This document shows positions 32,791-45,069 of a stretch of DNA of 64,000 nt, piece by piece. How positions within the stretch are numbered: the first letter of the stretch is position 1; each line of letters starts with the position of its first letter. The stretch is from Anarhynchus alexandrinus (lineage: Eukaryota > Chordata > Aves > Charadriiformes > Charadriidae), in NCBI GenBank assembly GCA_008711295.1, contig VUYV01000330.1:332369-396368 (forward strand), in the 5' to 3' direction. The position numbers were made by a program, and so were the translations under genes. The notes beneath the pieces are model-generated. The model was not told where the DNA came from and did not search any database. It worked only from the letters and a program-made list of their open reading frames with translations.

Positions 32791-33340
32791 GGCAGGAACC
32801 TCAGGGGTTACCCAGTTTGCCGATCCCAGCCGTTCAAACTGGATCGGGGTAATCCCAGTGCAAGCGAGGCTCCCTGCGGGCACGGGGTACTCGGGAACCG
32901 TCCTCCTTCTCCAGTGAAAAATGGGAACAGGGGAAGGACGCACTAATCGCTTTGAAAAGCTCACCAAGCCAGGAAAAACTTAGAAGCCAGAAGGGAAAAT
33001 AAAGTGGGAAGTGGCTGGTGTTGGAGGGGAGCTTGGGATGCAAACACAGCCCATGCCGGCGCCGGGTTGCGGCCGCCCCAGGACCCCCCAGGCAGACCCC
33101 GTGGTGCCGTGGGTGCCGGGCTGGTGGGACGGCCCTGGGGTTGCCGCTGACACCCGGGTCTCCTGGGCAGCTGGGGCTCTGAGAGCCCCGAAACCCCATA
33201 GCCCCATCTCCACCCCCATCACATCCTCAGCATCCCGACCCCGGGGCCGTCCCGGGCTGCTGGAGCCGCGCTGCCTCACACCACGCCGCAGTCTGGCCCT
33301 ACCCTGAAAGCAAAGCCTTTTTTTTTTTCTAATTGTGCCA
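32790..33340. other. GC-rich linker, no gene seen
   Basis: Moderately CpG-rich; overlapping frames on both strands (up to 125 codons) without features. Confidence 0.35.
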
Positions 33341-33770
33341 CACAGAGAGAAAGCCAATAAAAAATAAACAACAGGCAGTCCTGATACATAACCTAAAATT
33401 ATTTTTGCTCTGTTACTGCAGAAACAGCCAGAAGAGGGACCATAGATTAATTAGCATACTCTGAGCTGACATCACCAACGATGTTGCCGAGGATGCTTAT
33501 AAACCCAAGCACTGGTCTGGGCATTTCAGCTCTGTTATTAACAAAAAGGAAGGGCAATCATTCCTGCCAAATGAAAAGCAGCATTGGTGGGAGAGGAGAG
33601 GAGAGCAGGCTTCGGAAAGGAGCTGCGGAAAATGGAGTACTGCAGATCGCTCTACTCCAAACGGCTCGTGCGACCCATGAAATATTCAGGAGCTGATATG
33701 GGCTGCTTGGGGCTCCGTCTCTCTCCGCATCCTTGTGGTTTATGGTACGGTCGCAGGCTCGCTCTCCGCC
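33340..33770. promoter_or_regulatory. Candidate enhancer core with TAATTAGCAT
   Basis: Includes TAATTAGCAT at 33448-33457, next to a CAGAAGAGGGAC stretch that weakly resembles a CTCF core, and ATGAAATATTCAGG near 33678. The block is bounded by a T-run on the left and CpG-rich sequence on the right. Role inferred. Confidence 0.4.
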
Positions 33771-34105
33771 GCACTGATCATTACTCGCCTTCACAGCGAG
33801 AGCAGCGAGCGGCGCCGGGCGTCGTTTGCGATGACGAGAGGCTCCTCAGCTCCCCAACTCCTCCCTTGCTCTTTATCGCAGGACTAACAGGTGGCTGCCC
33901 GCAGGAGCCCGCTGCCCGCAGGAGCCCGCTCCCTGCCTGCGCCTGCCTGCGCTGGACCCCGCGCCGGCCGGCGGGGACGGCTCGGCAGCGCGCTGGATGG
34001 AAGAGGTTCTGCAGCAGAGCACACCAGCCTTCTCCCATCAAAAGCACCCCGCGGGCTTGCAGCCATCAGCCCCAGCCGTGAATGTCAGCATAACTTTGCA
34101 CAGCA
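33770..34105. other. CpG-rich linker
   Basis: GC-rich with a short direct repeat of CGCAGGAGCCCGCT at about 33900-33930. Last strongly CpG-rich patch before the compositional change. Confidence 0.45.
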
Positions 34106-34106
34106 T

Positions 34107-34608
34107 AGGATCACAGAATCATAGAATGGTTTGGGTTGGAAGGGACCTTGAAGATCTTCGAGTTCCAACCCCTCTGACATGGGCAGGGACACCTCCCACC
34201 AGCCCAGATTGCTCCAAGCCCCGTCCAACCTGGCCTTGAACACCTCCAGGGATGGAGCTTCCACAACTCTGGGCAACCTGCGCCAGTGCCTCACCACCCT
34301 CAAAGTGAAAAATTTCTTCCTAATATCTCATCTAAATCTCCCCTCTTCCAGTTTGAAGCCATTCCCCCTCATCCTATCACTACATGCCCTTGTAAAAGTC
34401 CCTCCCCATCTCTCCTGGAGCCTCTTTAGGCACTGGAAGGCCGCAATAAGGTGTCCCTGGAGCCTTCTTTTCTCCAGGTTGAACACCCCCAGCTCTCCCA
34501 GCCTGTCCTCCCAGCAGAGGGGCTCCAGCCCTCAGAGCATCTTCGTGGCCCTTCTCTGGACCCACTCCAACAAGTCCATGTCTTTCTGATGTTGGGGGCT
34601 CCAGAGCT
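34107..34608 (-). mobile_element. CR1 LINE, 5'-truncated, best-preserved copy
   Basis: About 500 bp matching the 3' end of avian CR1 in reverse complement: the repeated tail at 34107-34127, then the stretches 'aacctggccttgaacacctcc', 'cctaatatctcatctaaatc' and 'gtttgaagccattccccctc', and onward to 'tgttgggggctccagagctgg'. Similarity stops near 34608, so the element is 5'-truncated and holds only the 3' untranslated region. It is the longest and least diverged CR1 here and sits at the boundary between the CpG-rich and CpG-poor halves. Confidence 0.95.
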
Positions 34609-34609
34609 G

Positions 34610-36070
34610 GACTGGCATGGTCTGTAGGGTGGCGGAGTCTGGCCAAAGTCATTGCTGTAGAAGGGAGATAGGCAGGAAGGAGAGGTGGTGATGGCCCTGT
34701 GGTGGCTAAAGGAAATGTCCGGGTCTCCAGGGCTGCAGCACAGCACAGAAAGCAGCGGCTGTGGGAGAACGACCCTGCAGGAGATCCTCTTGGCCATCTC
34801 TCCCAGCTTGTGTCACTGGTGTGTCACTGGCAAAGATGAGAAATTGGCCTTTCCTCATTATATTGGACTTTCAGCAATGAGAAGATGCCTAACAGACCGC
34901 AGACCCGCGGGAGCAGCCGTGCTGGGGCAGAGCGAAGGTCTGCCTGCATGAACCTGCCTCCACTGCCCAAAGCACCGCCTGCCCAAGAGACAGAGAAGAA
35001 GCCCCCAGACCAGGCTGCAAAACACATCGCTAAATACAGACCCGATGGGGGAGACCTCTCTGCTGCATTGAAGGAAACAGAACTTACTCACCATTAATTA
35101 TAAATAAATGCAATTGGACCAAAGAGGTACTTGGCATGAATAATTAGCTTATTTCCTAATAAAACAGAATCTACAAATTGAGAGGTCTTTGTTCAGCCAG
35201 AGCTTCAGACCACTGCTTTCCTAAGTCACTTTCTCCCAGGTGACACCATGGACTTAAGGCCGTGCCTGACAGTCCTTCAGTAGCATACAGCTGGCTCCTC
35301 TTCCCCCCCAGAGGGAAAGCGGGCACGGGCCAGCCCACTCCTTCAAGCTTCAAGCTTCAAGCTTCAAGGCAAAACCATCAAAAAAGGCATGAGGGGAGGC
35401 TGGTGCCTAGAGAAAACCCACGCGTGGTGGGTCACAGGAGCTAGCTTAGCAGGACTTCTGGGGTTTCTTACTTGGTATTGAGGATCTAGGGCTCTTGAGG
35501 TTCTGAGGGCTGAGGAGGGAGAGGGACTCACCATTTTTAGCAGGAAAGACATCAGTGAATTGCTAGTGGGGTACCAAAATGAATGAGTTTCCTGACATCT
35601 GTGGTTGCATCCTTACGCTAACAATATTGTACATCTCAACCTTTCTTGAATCTACACATTTCCTTCCACAAGATATACTGGACTTCTCTTGACAAAACAT
35701 GTAGCATGAAAAGTTGTGGGGTACGTTTCCCAGTACGCAACACCGTGTCAAAGAGAATAAGGAGTGCCAGCACAGCAGGACAACCCGTAGGTGCACAGTT
35801 AGAGTAATACCTTGCTCTGCACTGGAGGACCCAGCATACAACAAGGCAGTTCACTAGTCTGCAAAAAAATAAATAGCAAACTATTTGCTCAAAATGAGTT
35901 TCTTGGAGAAAAGGGATGGTTTCTCACCTATAATACATAATTCTGAGAATGGGGAAATTTACTGTGCTTCACACTGGACACATAGGACAGGGAAGAAGTT
36001 GCTCCAAGAAGATTCCTTTCGGTTACTTTTGATGCTATTTTCTTCCAGACAACACTGCCGCTGCACTGGG
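34610..36070. other. Unique intergenic sequence
   Basis: Moderate GC, without recognised genes. ATTAATTATAAATAAATG lies near 35093, and a 7-bp tandem repeat at 35341-35368 is listed separately. Short frames are chance. Confidence 0.35.
35341..35368. repeat. (CTTCAAG)4 tandem repeat
   Basis: Four perfect 7-bp copies, creating three overlapping AAGCTT sites. Confidence 0.9.
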
Positions 36071-36122
36071 GGCTTTATGCGACATAAGAGCGGGTGATTG
36101 GGAAGATAGATGCTGCTCCTAC

Positions 36123-36200
36123 CCCGCTGAAACAGGCGTTTGCAGGGAGCACAGCCGTCTGCACCACCGCTCCGAAAACGGCCAGGCTGTCGTAAAGCGC
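36123..36200 (-). other. Weak exon-like segment
   Basis: Read on the minus strand, a polypyrimidine stretch ending in 'tcttccag' is followed by 26 open codons (ALYDSLAVFG..., ending ...NACFSG) and then GTAGGA, a plausible donor, in phase 0. The segment is GC- and CpG-richer than its surroundings, and the frame stays open on both sides (36075-36278). I do not recognise the peptide, and no partner exon was found within the window. It may be a cassette or terminal-gene exon, a pseudo-exon or chance. Confidence 0.15.
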
Positions 36201-36279
36201 CTGGAAGAGCGACAGAAACACTTTGACAGGTGGGTTAGCTCTCTTGTAGCTCTGGCTTTGTGCTCCCATCTCAGGCAAT

Positions 36280-38660
36280 GGTGCAAATATAGTTTATGCT
36301 ATAAAAGATAAGGGTCATATGCATATAGAGTATCTGCATTACGGCTGGCACACCGTTTGCAGTTGTTTGTCACGGGCCGCTTGCCTGTTAAAAGTGACAT
36401 TGAAAATATAAAAGGGGGAGCACATAAAATCCGCAGCTAGTTTGGGCAGTTTGTCAAAGCTGGAAACATCTTAACAGAGCAGCAATGAGGCAACAACTTC
36501 CAAAGCATCAGCGGAAGCAGCTGGAGTTACTTATTCAGAAGAAATCATCTGATAACAGTATGTATATTAACATTTTCTGAAATCAAAATGGTAAGTATCA
36601 AACGAAAACTTAAAGTCAAACCCAAAAAGTGTATGCAAAATATGCAGCTCTGTTATCTTTATTTTTATTATTTACAATACTGAGGACAGTTGCAGTGACG
36701 TACAAATGAGATAAGTACAAGCCACGGAGTTCAGTTTTGGTCCAAATCCCAAGCACTGCTAAAAATCATTTTCTTAGAAGACTTATTTTTTTCTATTTTA
36801 TTGTGATAAGGATAAGTTTTGAGTTTGTTCATCAAATGGTACTTATCAGTTTTTAAGATATTGGAGACTGGCTTTATTTTTACCCTCATTTTTCATCGTA
36901 ACCCTGCTAGTCTAAATTTCCTTGTGAAGCACCATAACCATTGACAGTGGTAGACAGCTAAAGGCTATGCTGCCTAAAAGCAGCCAAAATTACACTCACG
37001 CACTACTGAAATATAGGCAAGAAGCACCCAGAAAATATCAACAAGGAGATGTAGAGAGCTAATAACGTGGTACTGACGGTTATCCAGAATTAAAGGGCTG
37101 TCAGGGACTTTACTGACCTATGAAATGCATCATTCCTTCCAATAGTGATGACTAGAGAAATTTTTACCTGCCCTCTACCAGTAGAAAACTGCCCAAGATT
37201 GGCAAAGATGGAAATTGTTATCACACAAAGATTTTCCATAGCCCACGTCACAGAAGACATTCACAACAGGAACCTTTTGGAGAAGTGTAGTGCCTGGGTT
37301 GGGCTTTAAAAGGAGCTACGTCCCCTCCACAGGCCATCGGTTTAACCTCATCATGGGTCAGCGGTCCCACGGCGGATGCTGAGAGGGAAGAGAGTGAACG
37401 ATTTAATGACTCCCGGCAGGAACACCAGCGCAGCCTCCTCCAGGACAATGCTTTGCAGCGATGAGCAAAACAGACATTCACACTGGTAATGACTGAAATT
37501 CTACTGGAAAGTGCCATGGGTGAATTCAGAGCCAGGAGCAAATAAAGTAAACGGCACCTACACTTTGCAAAATTTCACAGCCTGCTGAAGTAGGCAACAG
37601 CAGATTCAGGAGCAAACCAAGTTTAAGAAACTGCAAGAGAATTGAGAGAAATGGGATAGATTTAGTACTGATAAACAAATGATGGGTATGTGCAATATCT
37701 CTTTGAAGGAGTTTCCCCAAAGAAAATATTTTTTAATTCCACAAATCTGTCATCTTCAATGTCAAACAACTTCTGGAGAAGAATTAGCTGTGAAATCCAG
37801 TCCAATACAGCAACAAGGCTGCAGACAAGCAGGAGGTAAAAAGCATGAAAGGAATGCAGCTCAAGGATGAGTAGGGTCCTGCTTGGAGCTAAAGAGTGGC
37901 CAAAGACAACCGAGATCTGAGGTGAGTTAATCAAGATATATGAGAAAAGAAGAGACGTAAGAATCCTAGATATTAGCAAATAGACAGTGAGAAGCACAAA
38001 GCAAAGGTCAAGGAGAGGTTTTTAAGTAACCATGTCCAGACATAGCAAAAAGTGCAGAAAAGGCAAGAGGGGACGGGCAAAGAACAAAGCCTCGTCTGGA
38101 GGAGCTGAAGTGCCCGGGAGAGCGTGAGCTGGGGCGGACACTCAGAGCACTCAGGCTGGAAAAACACCAACAGAGACTCGATCGGGAACAAGGAAGGGTC
38201 CATGCTTCATGTGGTATCAAAACAAACATTTGTGCAAGAGGAAGAGAGAACAGAGACACGCCAGCTAAGGGGAAAACAGCTTTTTCTCCTTGACAGCCTT
38301 AGCACATGGGACAAATGCATACAACTTCTGCAGGGGGTCAGACTTTGGAACAGCCTCTTCTATGAAGTTCAACAACTCTTCAGGAAGGCTTCTTCAAAAG
38401 GCAGCCTCTGAAACGGGAGCAATCATAGGAGTCTTGGCTGTTACAGATGATCCTGTACCTCCCAGGAAAAAAATTGTAATTTTATTGATCTATTTTAAAT
38501 GGTTAGGAACATACCTATTATCTCAGGTATGTGCTTGGGAAGAAGAAGCAAGAGAAGAGAATGTGATGCAGAACTTAATTCATAAAGAGCAGTAATATCT
38601 ATAATTTCATGTGCACTGCACTGAGAAATTACTGCTCACTATCTAAAATGTGTTCCTAAT
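36280..38660. other. AT-rich intergenic sequence, no gene seen
   Basis: Unique, stop-dense, moderately AT-rich. Frames of 60-111 codons on either strand show no recognisable domain. No repeat family recognised. Confidence 0.35.
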
Positions 38661-38674
38661 TTGAAAAAAAAAAA

Positions 38675-38713
38675 AGAGAAGAAGAAGAAGAAGAAGAAGA
38701 AGAAGAAGAAGAA
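38675..38713. repeat. (GAA)n microsatellite
   Basis: Twelve or more uninterrupted GAA/AAG triplets are preceded by an A-run (38664-38674). Purine-strand triplet repeats of this kind can form triplex DNA and are length-unstable. Confidence 0.92.
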
Positions 38714-38719
38714 AGATGA

Positions 38720-40640
38720 AAAAGACTCAAGAGTGCAAAATCAGGTTGACTCCTGGAGTTTCTTCCAAATAAATATTAGAAATACTCGAAGAATGTTAAA
38801 ACAGAAAATGATCAAATCTACCGTATCTGTGCTGTACTTACAAACAGATTTTTAGCGGTGAGTTCAAAAAAGCAGGTTAGCTTGGGGTTTTTTATTTTAC
38901 TTCTAGAGGTAACGTGAGAGAACAAGGCAACTCTGCAAAAATAACACTGTTTTCACAAGAAAAATAGTGGATTTTGTGCCTAACTATAACAAAATTCTGT
39001 CTTTGTGAGATACGTTCATGTAGTATGATCACTGGCCATGTATTAACACGCAACACAACATCAGCTGAAATCTGAACTGTTTGTTTGCGGTCTTTCTTAA
39101 AACTAGAGCTCATTTCTACCGCTGGCTCCAACAGGGTTTCCATCCTGCTCCACCTAACTCAGCGGCCAAGCTGCCATGGCCTTTTCTGGAGCACCCACAA
39201 GCCCATAACGAAGCTCTCCATGAAATGGTGGTCATTCTCCTCATTTCCTACAGCCAGGAAGAACAGTATTTGTATTTGGTTTGCTCAGAAAGGCCTCCTT
39301 TTGTACAATCAGCTGGGCAACTTCGCATTTGGCATCATCCAAGCACATAAATAATAAATTCATGACTCCGGAGCTGTAATACATGGTTTGGTGTATTCTA
39401 TGCAGTAGTGTAAAAGCAACAGCAAAGCCATCTGTAGGACAAGCCACATTTTAATCCACCCCTATTGCTAATCTCTAGGAACACTGCAATGGTCCTTCAG
39501 ATGAACGGCTCCCCTAGGTCCAACAGCTCCAAGGCCGGTGCCCCAGCTCACACACACACGTGTGCAAGCAGAGCAGAACACCTCGTTGCCCGAAAAGAAG
39601 AAAACCTGGCTTCTGTAGCCCAGCTCCCTGCTATGCTGTGTTCCTACGGTGTATAGCTACAAAAATCAAACATACACCACCAACACCTCTTAGATATGTA
39701 ATAACATCACCGGCTCTGCTTTCAATGTTTGCCTTATATTCATCAATGCAATCAAAAGTTTACTTTAAGTAAATATCTTTCATTAAATACCAATATATGG
39801 ACCAACTTCATTCCACTCGTGGGCCATGCTGTTTGCATGGCACAGCCTGATACGGATGGAACTGCCATTAGGACAGTAAAACCTTACATGCTATTTCCTT
39901 ATACACAACAAAACTACAAGTCAACCGCTCTCATTCCAGGCTGAGTGCCCAAATGCATCTTAGCACCATCCTTTCCCTGCATCTAGCGATGCAGCCCTTC
40001 TGCAGCTATCATCTGAGAACACACCTCTTCAAAATGGTTATTATTTATTATTTCTGCAATGGTTACAAGTGCTCCAGATCCTCCTCAACAATACATGAAA
40101 CACCTGCACTGTCCCCAGTTGCTCTACAATACAACTTAGACGCGAATCGATGCTGTGCTGGGGATGAGGGTGTACTCGGTGACCTCTCCCAGTCCTTTCA
40201 GACTACTTTTTATTGTCTGGCCAGAGCAGACACAAAGTTTGGCAAGGTGGGGGTTTGCGAAGGTCATTTCAGACCCTCATGGTAGGTGGCTGTTCTCTGC
40301 AATGCGATCATTAGAGAGTACGCATCTTTCTCTTCTATGCGTTTCAATTTTGCATTCCCCCATCGAAAATGCATTTCCAAAAGAGCTGGAGAGAATGGTC
40401 AACACAGTAAAACAATTCATATGGTGGATGATGGGAATTTTTTCCCTGTTTTGACACATTCAAATGTTTGTTATGCATTGGCCTGCCCATTAAAAGCAGC
40501 CCGTGCCTCTTGACATCTGTACTCTATAGCCAGCCTGATGCTATTAACCGTCTCCACTACCGCAACCGCTGCTGCAATATCCACGCTCTCAGCCATGCAG
40601 TCACAGAGATCTCGACTTTTTTTCCTGGCACAACCTGTAC
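38720..40640. other. AT-rich intergenic sequence
   Basis: No gene supported. A minus-strand frame of 68 codons (39241-39447) begins near a 'gtcctacag' acceptor-like word but has no donor or similarity I recognise. The rest is unremarkable. Confidence 0.3.
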
Positions 40641-41500
40641 TTTTAAAAGTAGCAGCAGTTCTCTGAGCGGCGCCGAAGCTTAAAAAGAGCTGGCACGGGG
40701 CGTAAAGGGGCCCCGGAGCCCCCTTGCCGCAGCAGCGCGGCCTCGCACACATGGCCCACCTCCTCACCCTTCGCTCTCGCTGCGACGGGCCACGCAAGCT
40801 GCCGGCCTTTTGTTGATGTTTTCTTTAAATATTATTTTGCGCTTTTGGCACGGGGCTGGAAGCGTAGTAACCAGCTGGCACGGCCTCTTCCCTTTGATTG
40901 CAGCATTGATTGTGCACCACATGCCCTTCGCCTCCTCCTCCTCCTCGCTTTGCTACATCACTGGAGCTGATTGCTGCGGCCACTCGGAGAGAAGGTTTGG
41001 CAGCTGCAAGACCCAGATGCCAATTTCTTTCGGCAGTGGCCTGTGGGTGTCAGCTTGTCTCCCTGTTTGGCATTTCCTCTGGCAACGAAACCTGCTCTGT
41101 GTCACTGTGTCGTCTGCAGAATGAAAAAGTTCTCTCTGAAATACATCCGAAAGAGCCATGGCGAGGATGGAAGGAAAACTCTTCGGGAGTTTGCATGGGA
41201 GAAGGAAGGCAGCAGTCTAGCTTTGACCCCGGACTCGTCCAAACTGCCCCTACCAGGGCGGCAGTGGAGGTGGCTCAAGCAGCAGGTCTGGGAGAGGTGG
41301 CCCGGCCGGCGGGCTCAGCCTGCTCCGTGGTTGGCGTTGTTCCTCTGAGGGTCTTGCTCGGGTCCTCACACGACGAGCTGCAGCCCCCATACACGTGCGG
41401 TGCGGCATTGGGCGTCCTTTGGGACACCGTTCCTGAAGGACATTGCTATCCGCACAATAAGGTCGCTATTCCTTACTGTAAAGAAAAAGGTACTTAACAT
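40640..41500. other. GC-richer patch with a 195-codon frame
   Basis: A locally GC-richer stretch in an AT-rich neighbourhood. The plus-strand frame 40910-41497 is one of the longer repeat-free frames in the right half, but it overlaps another of 125 codons, starts in a (CCT)n run and has no domain I recognise. A small promoter-like or first-exon-like region is possible but unproven. Confidence 0.25.
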
Positions 41501-42115
41501 TTTATTGGGAAAAGGCACGTTCAGAATAAGGTTGCCTCCCAAACAAACCTGCCTACCAAAATAAAAAAAATACATATCTTGCAGGACTGGTTTGGTATTT
41601 TTACAATAATTTACCTCTATATATTTGAAATTTACTTTTTTATGACAGAATTTTACATGTCACACTAATCCAAAATATCAATTACTAAGAAGTGAATAAA
41701 ACCAAATTTTATTTTGCACATAAATCCTTAAAAAAGCCTAATACCCCAAAAAACAATAAAAAAGATAAATGAAATGAATGCTAAACATACTGTTTCTTTA
41801 AATAATATTTTAAAGAACACATTTCTCAGTTAGTTAAGGCCTAAACAAGGCTCTTTGCCTTCTTTGAGCTGGTAATGCCGATTGTCAGAGAAAGGAAGTC
41901 ATAAACGGAAACCTGATTATTTCCCCAATGAAACCGAGGGGGTTTTGCTGCCAACTTTAGCAACAAAAACCGAGGGCCTTAACCGTTTGCTCAGATAATT
42001 TGTGAATGATTACTTGTGCCTTTTAGACAGTTAAAATAATGAGCAGATTGCAAACTGCAGCAATTAAAAAATCTGTTTTTCTCCAGCTCAGCCTTAAGAT
42101 TGTGTTTTATTTATT
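41500..42115. promoter_or_regulatory. Possible AT-rich regulatory core
   Basis: A strongly AT-rich, stop-dense block with ATCAATTACTAAG near 41679 and TTAAATAATATTTTAAAG near 41797. Similar in style to the left-half cores but with fewer classic motifs. Low confidence. Confidence 0.25.
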
Positions 42116-44415
42116 TATGAATATCCAGTTCATGTTGCTTTTCTATGTTTAACCCCCTGCACGAACTCTTACGCCGCATCCCGAATAAGACGTGCATCCT
42201 GAGGCGCGGCAGATCCACCCCTCCCATCCCAAAATGCTCAACTCTATACCAAGGAGCTGGATTTAAGCAATAATATTTAAATGCCATTATATCCTTTCGT
42301 TGATGTGTGCAAAACGGGCATAAATCAGGTTTGGTCTTGCCTCTCGCGTGTGTAAATAGTCCTAAGCACCTCGCTGGAAGGAGAGGAGTCGGGCTCACGG
42401 CGAGGTAGCCGGAGGGTAACGGTCTTGCACAAATCACACGGCAATTCGGTCGCGGCCGGGGGTGAAAAAGCACAGGGGATTTTATTTCTGGTGCTCTGCT
42501 CTAACCACTGCTGAGCACTTCTTCCAAGCATATAACCCGGGCGATCTTGTGTGCTGGAGGAAACCAGCTCCTCTGGAGCCCGCAGAGCTCTGCCGCACCA
42601 GCATCTGACCTGTTCCTTGGGCTTACTGTAAAACAACTCTCTACAGTTTGTATTGCCTTATCTTTACCTCTTAACATTTAAAGAGGCATGGAATATAGCT
42701 CCTAACTTCCACTTGCTAAACACAAGTCCTCCCAGTACTGTCACAGCTGCTCCTGTTTGCGTTCCTAGCATAAGCGCTGGACCAGGGACCATCTTTCCAT
42801 TCTGTGTATGAGCACTGTCAAGCACAACAGGGTGAAACATTCAGGGCACTCAAATAAATAAGTCATAATAACGCATCACGACACTCCGGCAGAGGAACAC
42901 CAGGTAACCGCAGTCCCGTCTGCACTGAGGACAGCAGGACATCAGGAGGTGGGAAAGAGAAGGACTTCCCCATTGCTCGGTGGCCCAAAGCAAACTCAGA
43001 TTAGACAGAAAATTCATGACTGCCAAACACAAACAGAGCAGAAAACCCCACAAATAAACAGCAGCATTAATCTGATTTAGGTAAAAAGAGGAGAGCACTA
43101 AATGCTGCAGGAGGTACGACAGTAGAGAGCACGTGAACACCGGGAAGTAAAAGTACATCGCTTAAGGACTATAAAGATGCTCTTCGGCAATACCAGCTAA
43201 ATAGATACTGCTACAACTAACGAACTGGCTCACTGGAAAGCTGCCTTCCCACAAAGCTAATGACTGGGAGCCTTCCCACGTCCTTGACATGAGTGCGAAT
43301 CCTCTGCTTCATCAAAGGCAGATTTATGAGCAGCGGCCTGAGAAAACCCCAGGGAGAGCCTTCCTCCTCCACAGCCAGGCTGCCCCGGCCTCATCCCATC
43401 CTGCCAGCCCCGGGGATGCTCTGGCGAATCCCCCGGTGCTGGGCAGTGGAAATTTCCCTGGCTGCTATTGCAGGAGGAGGAAAACTGAGTCCCGTCAGTC
43501 GGCGGAGGGTCCCAGAAGGGCTGGAGAAGGACTTCAACAGCATCTCCCACACTCACACACCTCCTCCCTTCCTCTCTCCTCGAGCGCACAAACATGCACA
43601 AACGCCCATATTTAATACTTTGAAATCTATGTATATACACACATATGCTGTTATTTTTACAACGTTTGGTATAGATTGTTGAGTGTAACAGCTCCCAACT
43701 AGAAATATTTTACCTACGGTGAAATAGTATAAACCCACTTTAAAACGCCTTTTTTCCAAATAGGGTCAGGAAATAACCGCGTGGCTTTAAAATATGGTTT
43801 CTAACTCTTAATTAACCTTGCAGTACTCTGGGAAAGGACAGAGCTTCTCCATTTCTCCTCCCCTCCGTGGCTGGGACCCTGCCTGGGAACACAAGCCTCG
43901 CCACCAGTTTTAGCACAGGCGTAGGCAGGTCCTTGCCGAGGAGATGTCACGGTGACCACAGCGAAGGCAGGGAGAAGTTTTCAGCGAGTCTGAAAAAGGC
44001 AGGAGAGAGATTTCACACGCTGCCTGTGTCTTTGTCTTGTCACTCCAGCCCACCGCTCTGGAAGGGAGCGCGGCGTCAAGCACAATGACAGACGCTGGGG
44101 AGCCATCCAGCACCCAACGCCTCCCCGGAGCCGCATGCTGCCGCTGCTGAATGCCAGCCCGGAGCCGCCGGGGTAGCGTGGAATGGGCCCAGCATCCCCA
44201 AGTTTCGCATCCTCTCCTCCGCAGGCTGCACCACTAAGGGATGTGCCGCTCAGGGGAGGGAAGGCAGGAACTCGGGGCCATGGCTGGGGGCATCACTGCC
44301 TGCGCCGATGGAACCAGGTTTGTCTGTTTTCCCAGCTAACAGCATGCAGCGTGCGCTATCATCCAAGCAGTAATGCCAGAGCTACTCGAGTATGGCGTGA
44401 GAAAGCACAGTACAG
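42115..44415. other. Unique intergenic sequence
   Basis: Alternates between AT-rich and moderately GC-rich stretches (43850-44330 is the GC-richest). Overlapping frames of 100-129 codons at 43250-43680 lie on opposite strands and are not credible. No repeat family recognised. Confidence 0.3.
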
Positions 44416-44490
44416 GTCAGTAAGGCGCTGGCATGGGAACCATGAGATTCGGGTCTAAGCCCCTTCCAGCCTGCTGCTGGTCTCCCGCCT
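44416..44490 (+). mobile_element. Possible tRNA-derived SINE head (MIR-like)
   Basis: The order 'taaggcgctggcatgggaacc', 'atgagattcgggtctaagccc' resembles the tRNA-related head of ancient amniote SINEs (A-box-like then B-box-like words). The match is from memory and diverged. It is followed by the inverted word pair CATTAATAA/TTATTAATG at 44523-44531 and 44538-44546. Confidence 0.35.
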
Positions 44491-45000
44491 CATTCCGACC
44501 ATTTCTCCTTCACTGTTGTCTTCATTAATAATGGTTATTATTAATGGTTTGTACCGTTGGATGATTTGTAGAGCACGACGCTGCCTGCTCGGGCAGAAAG
44601 CACAGCCATAAAGTCAGCCACAAAGAAAACTACCGTAAGACTCATCTGTGGCTGGGGCAGGAGTCCAGAAAAGGAGCATTTTGCGGGGTCAGAGAGCTGT
44701 GATATCCCTGAGAATTAAGGCATTCAGCTGTGTTTCAGGCCTAAATTCCCAATGGTCACTTGGAAGTGAATCTCAGTGCCTCAATAGGCTTTTAGGAATT
44801 TCCAAGGATTAGGTTTAATCAGTGATCTGAAGTAATTTAATATATTTCCAGTGCTCTCTTCTTTAATACTTAATGACTGATGATTAGGTTTGTGTATCAG
44901 ATCTGAAATCTGCAAGTTATGTGGCAATTAATGTTTGAAGTACTCTGTAACTTCAAATATAATGATCATATTTGCAAAGTAATTACAGAATATATGTGAC
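44490..45000. other. AT-rich intergenic sequence, no gene seen
   Basis: Nothing recognised beyond the short inverted repeat near 44530. Confidence 0.3.
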
Positions 45001-45001
45001 T

Positions 45002-45065
45002 AATAAATAATAACACTTAGCACTTACACAGCACTATTCACCTGAGGAGCTCTAAATGAAAAAAT
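45002..45065. repeat. Possible ancient interspersed repeat fragment
   Basis: The wording 'aataacacttagcacttac' followed by 'cagcactattcacctgagg' and 'agctctaaat' resembles an old amniote repeat tail ('tagcacttatatagcgc'-like). The family cannot be named from the sequence alone. Confidence 0.3.
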
Positions 45066-45069
45066 TCCA

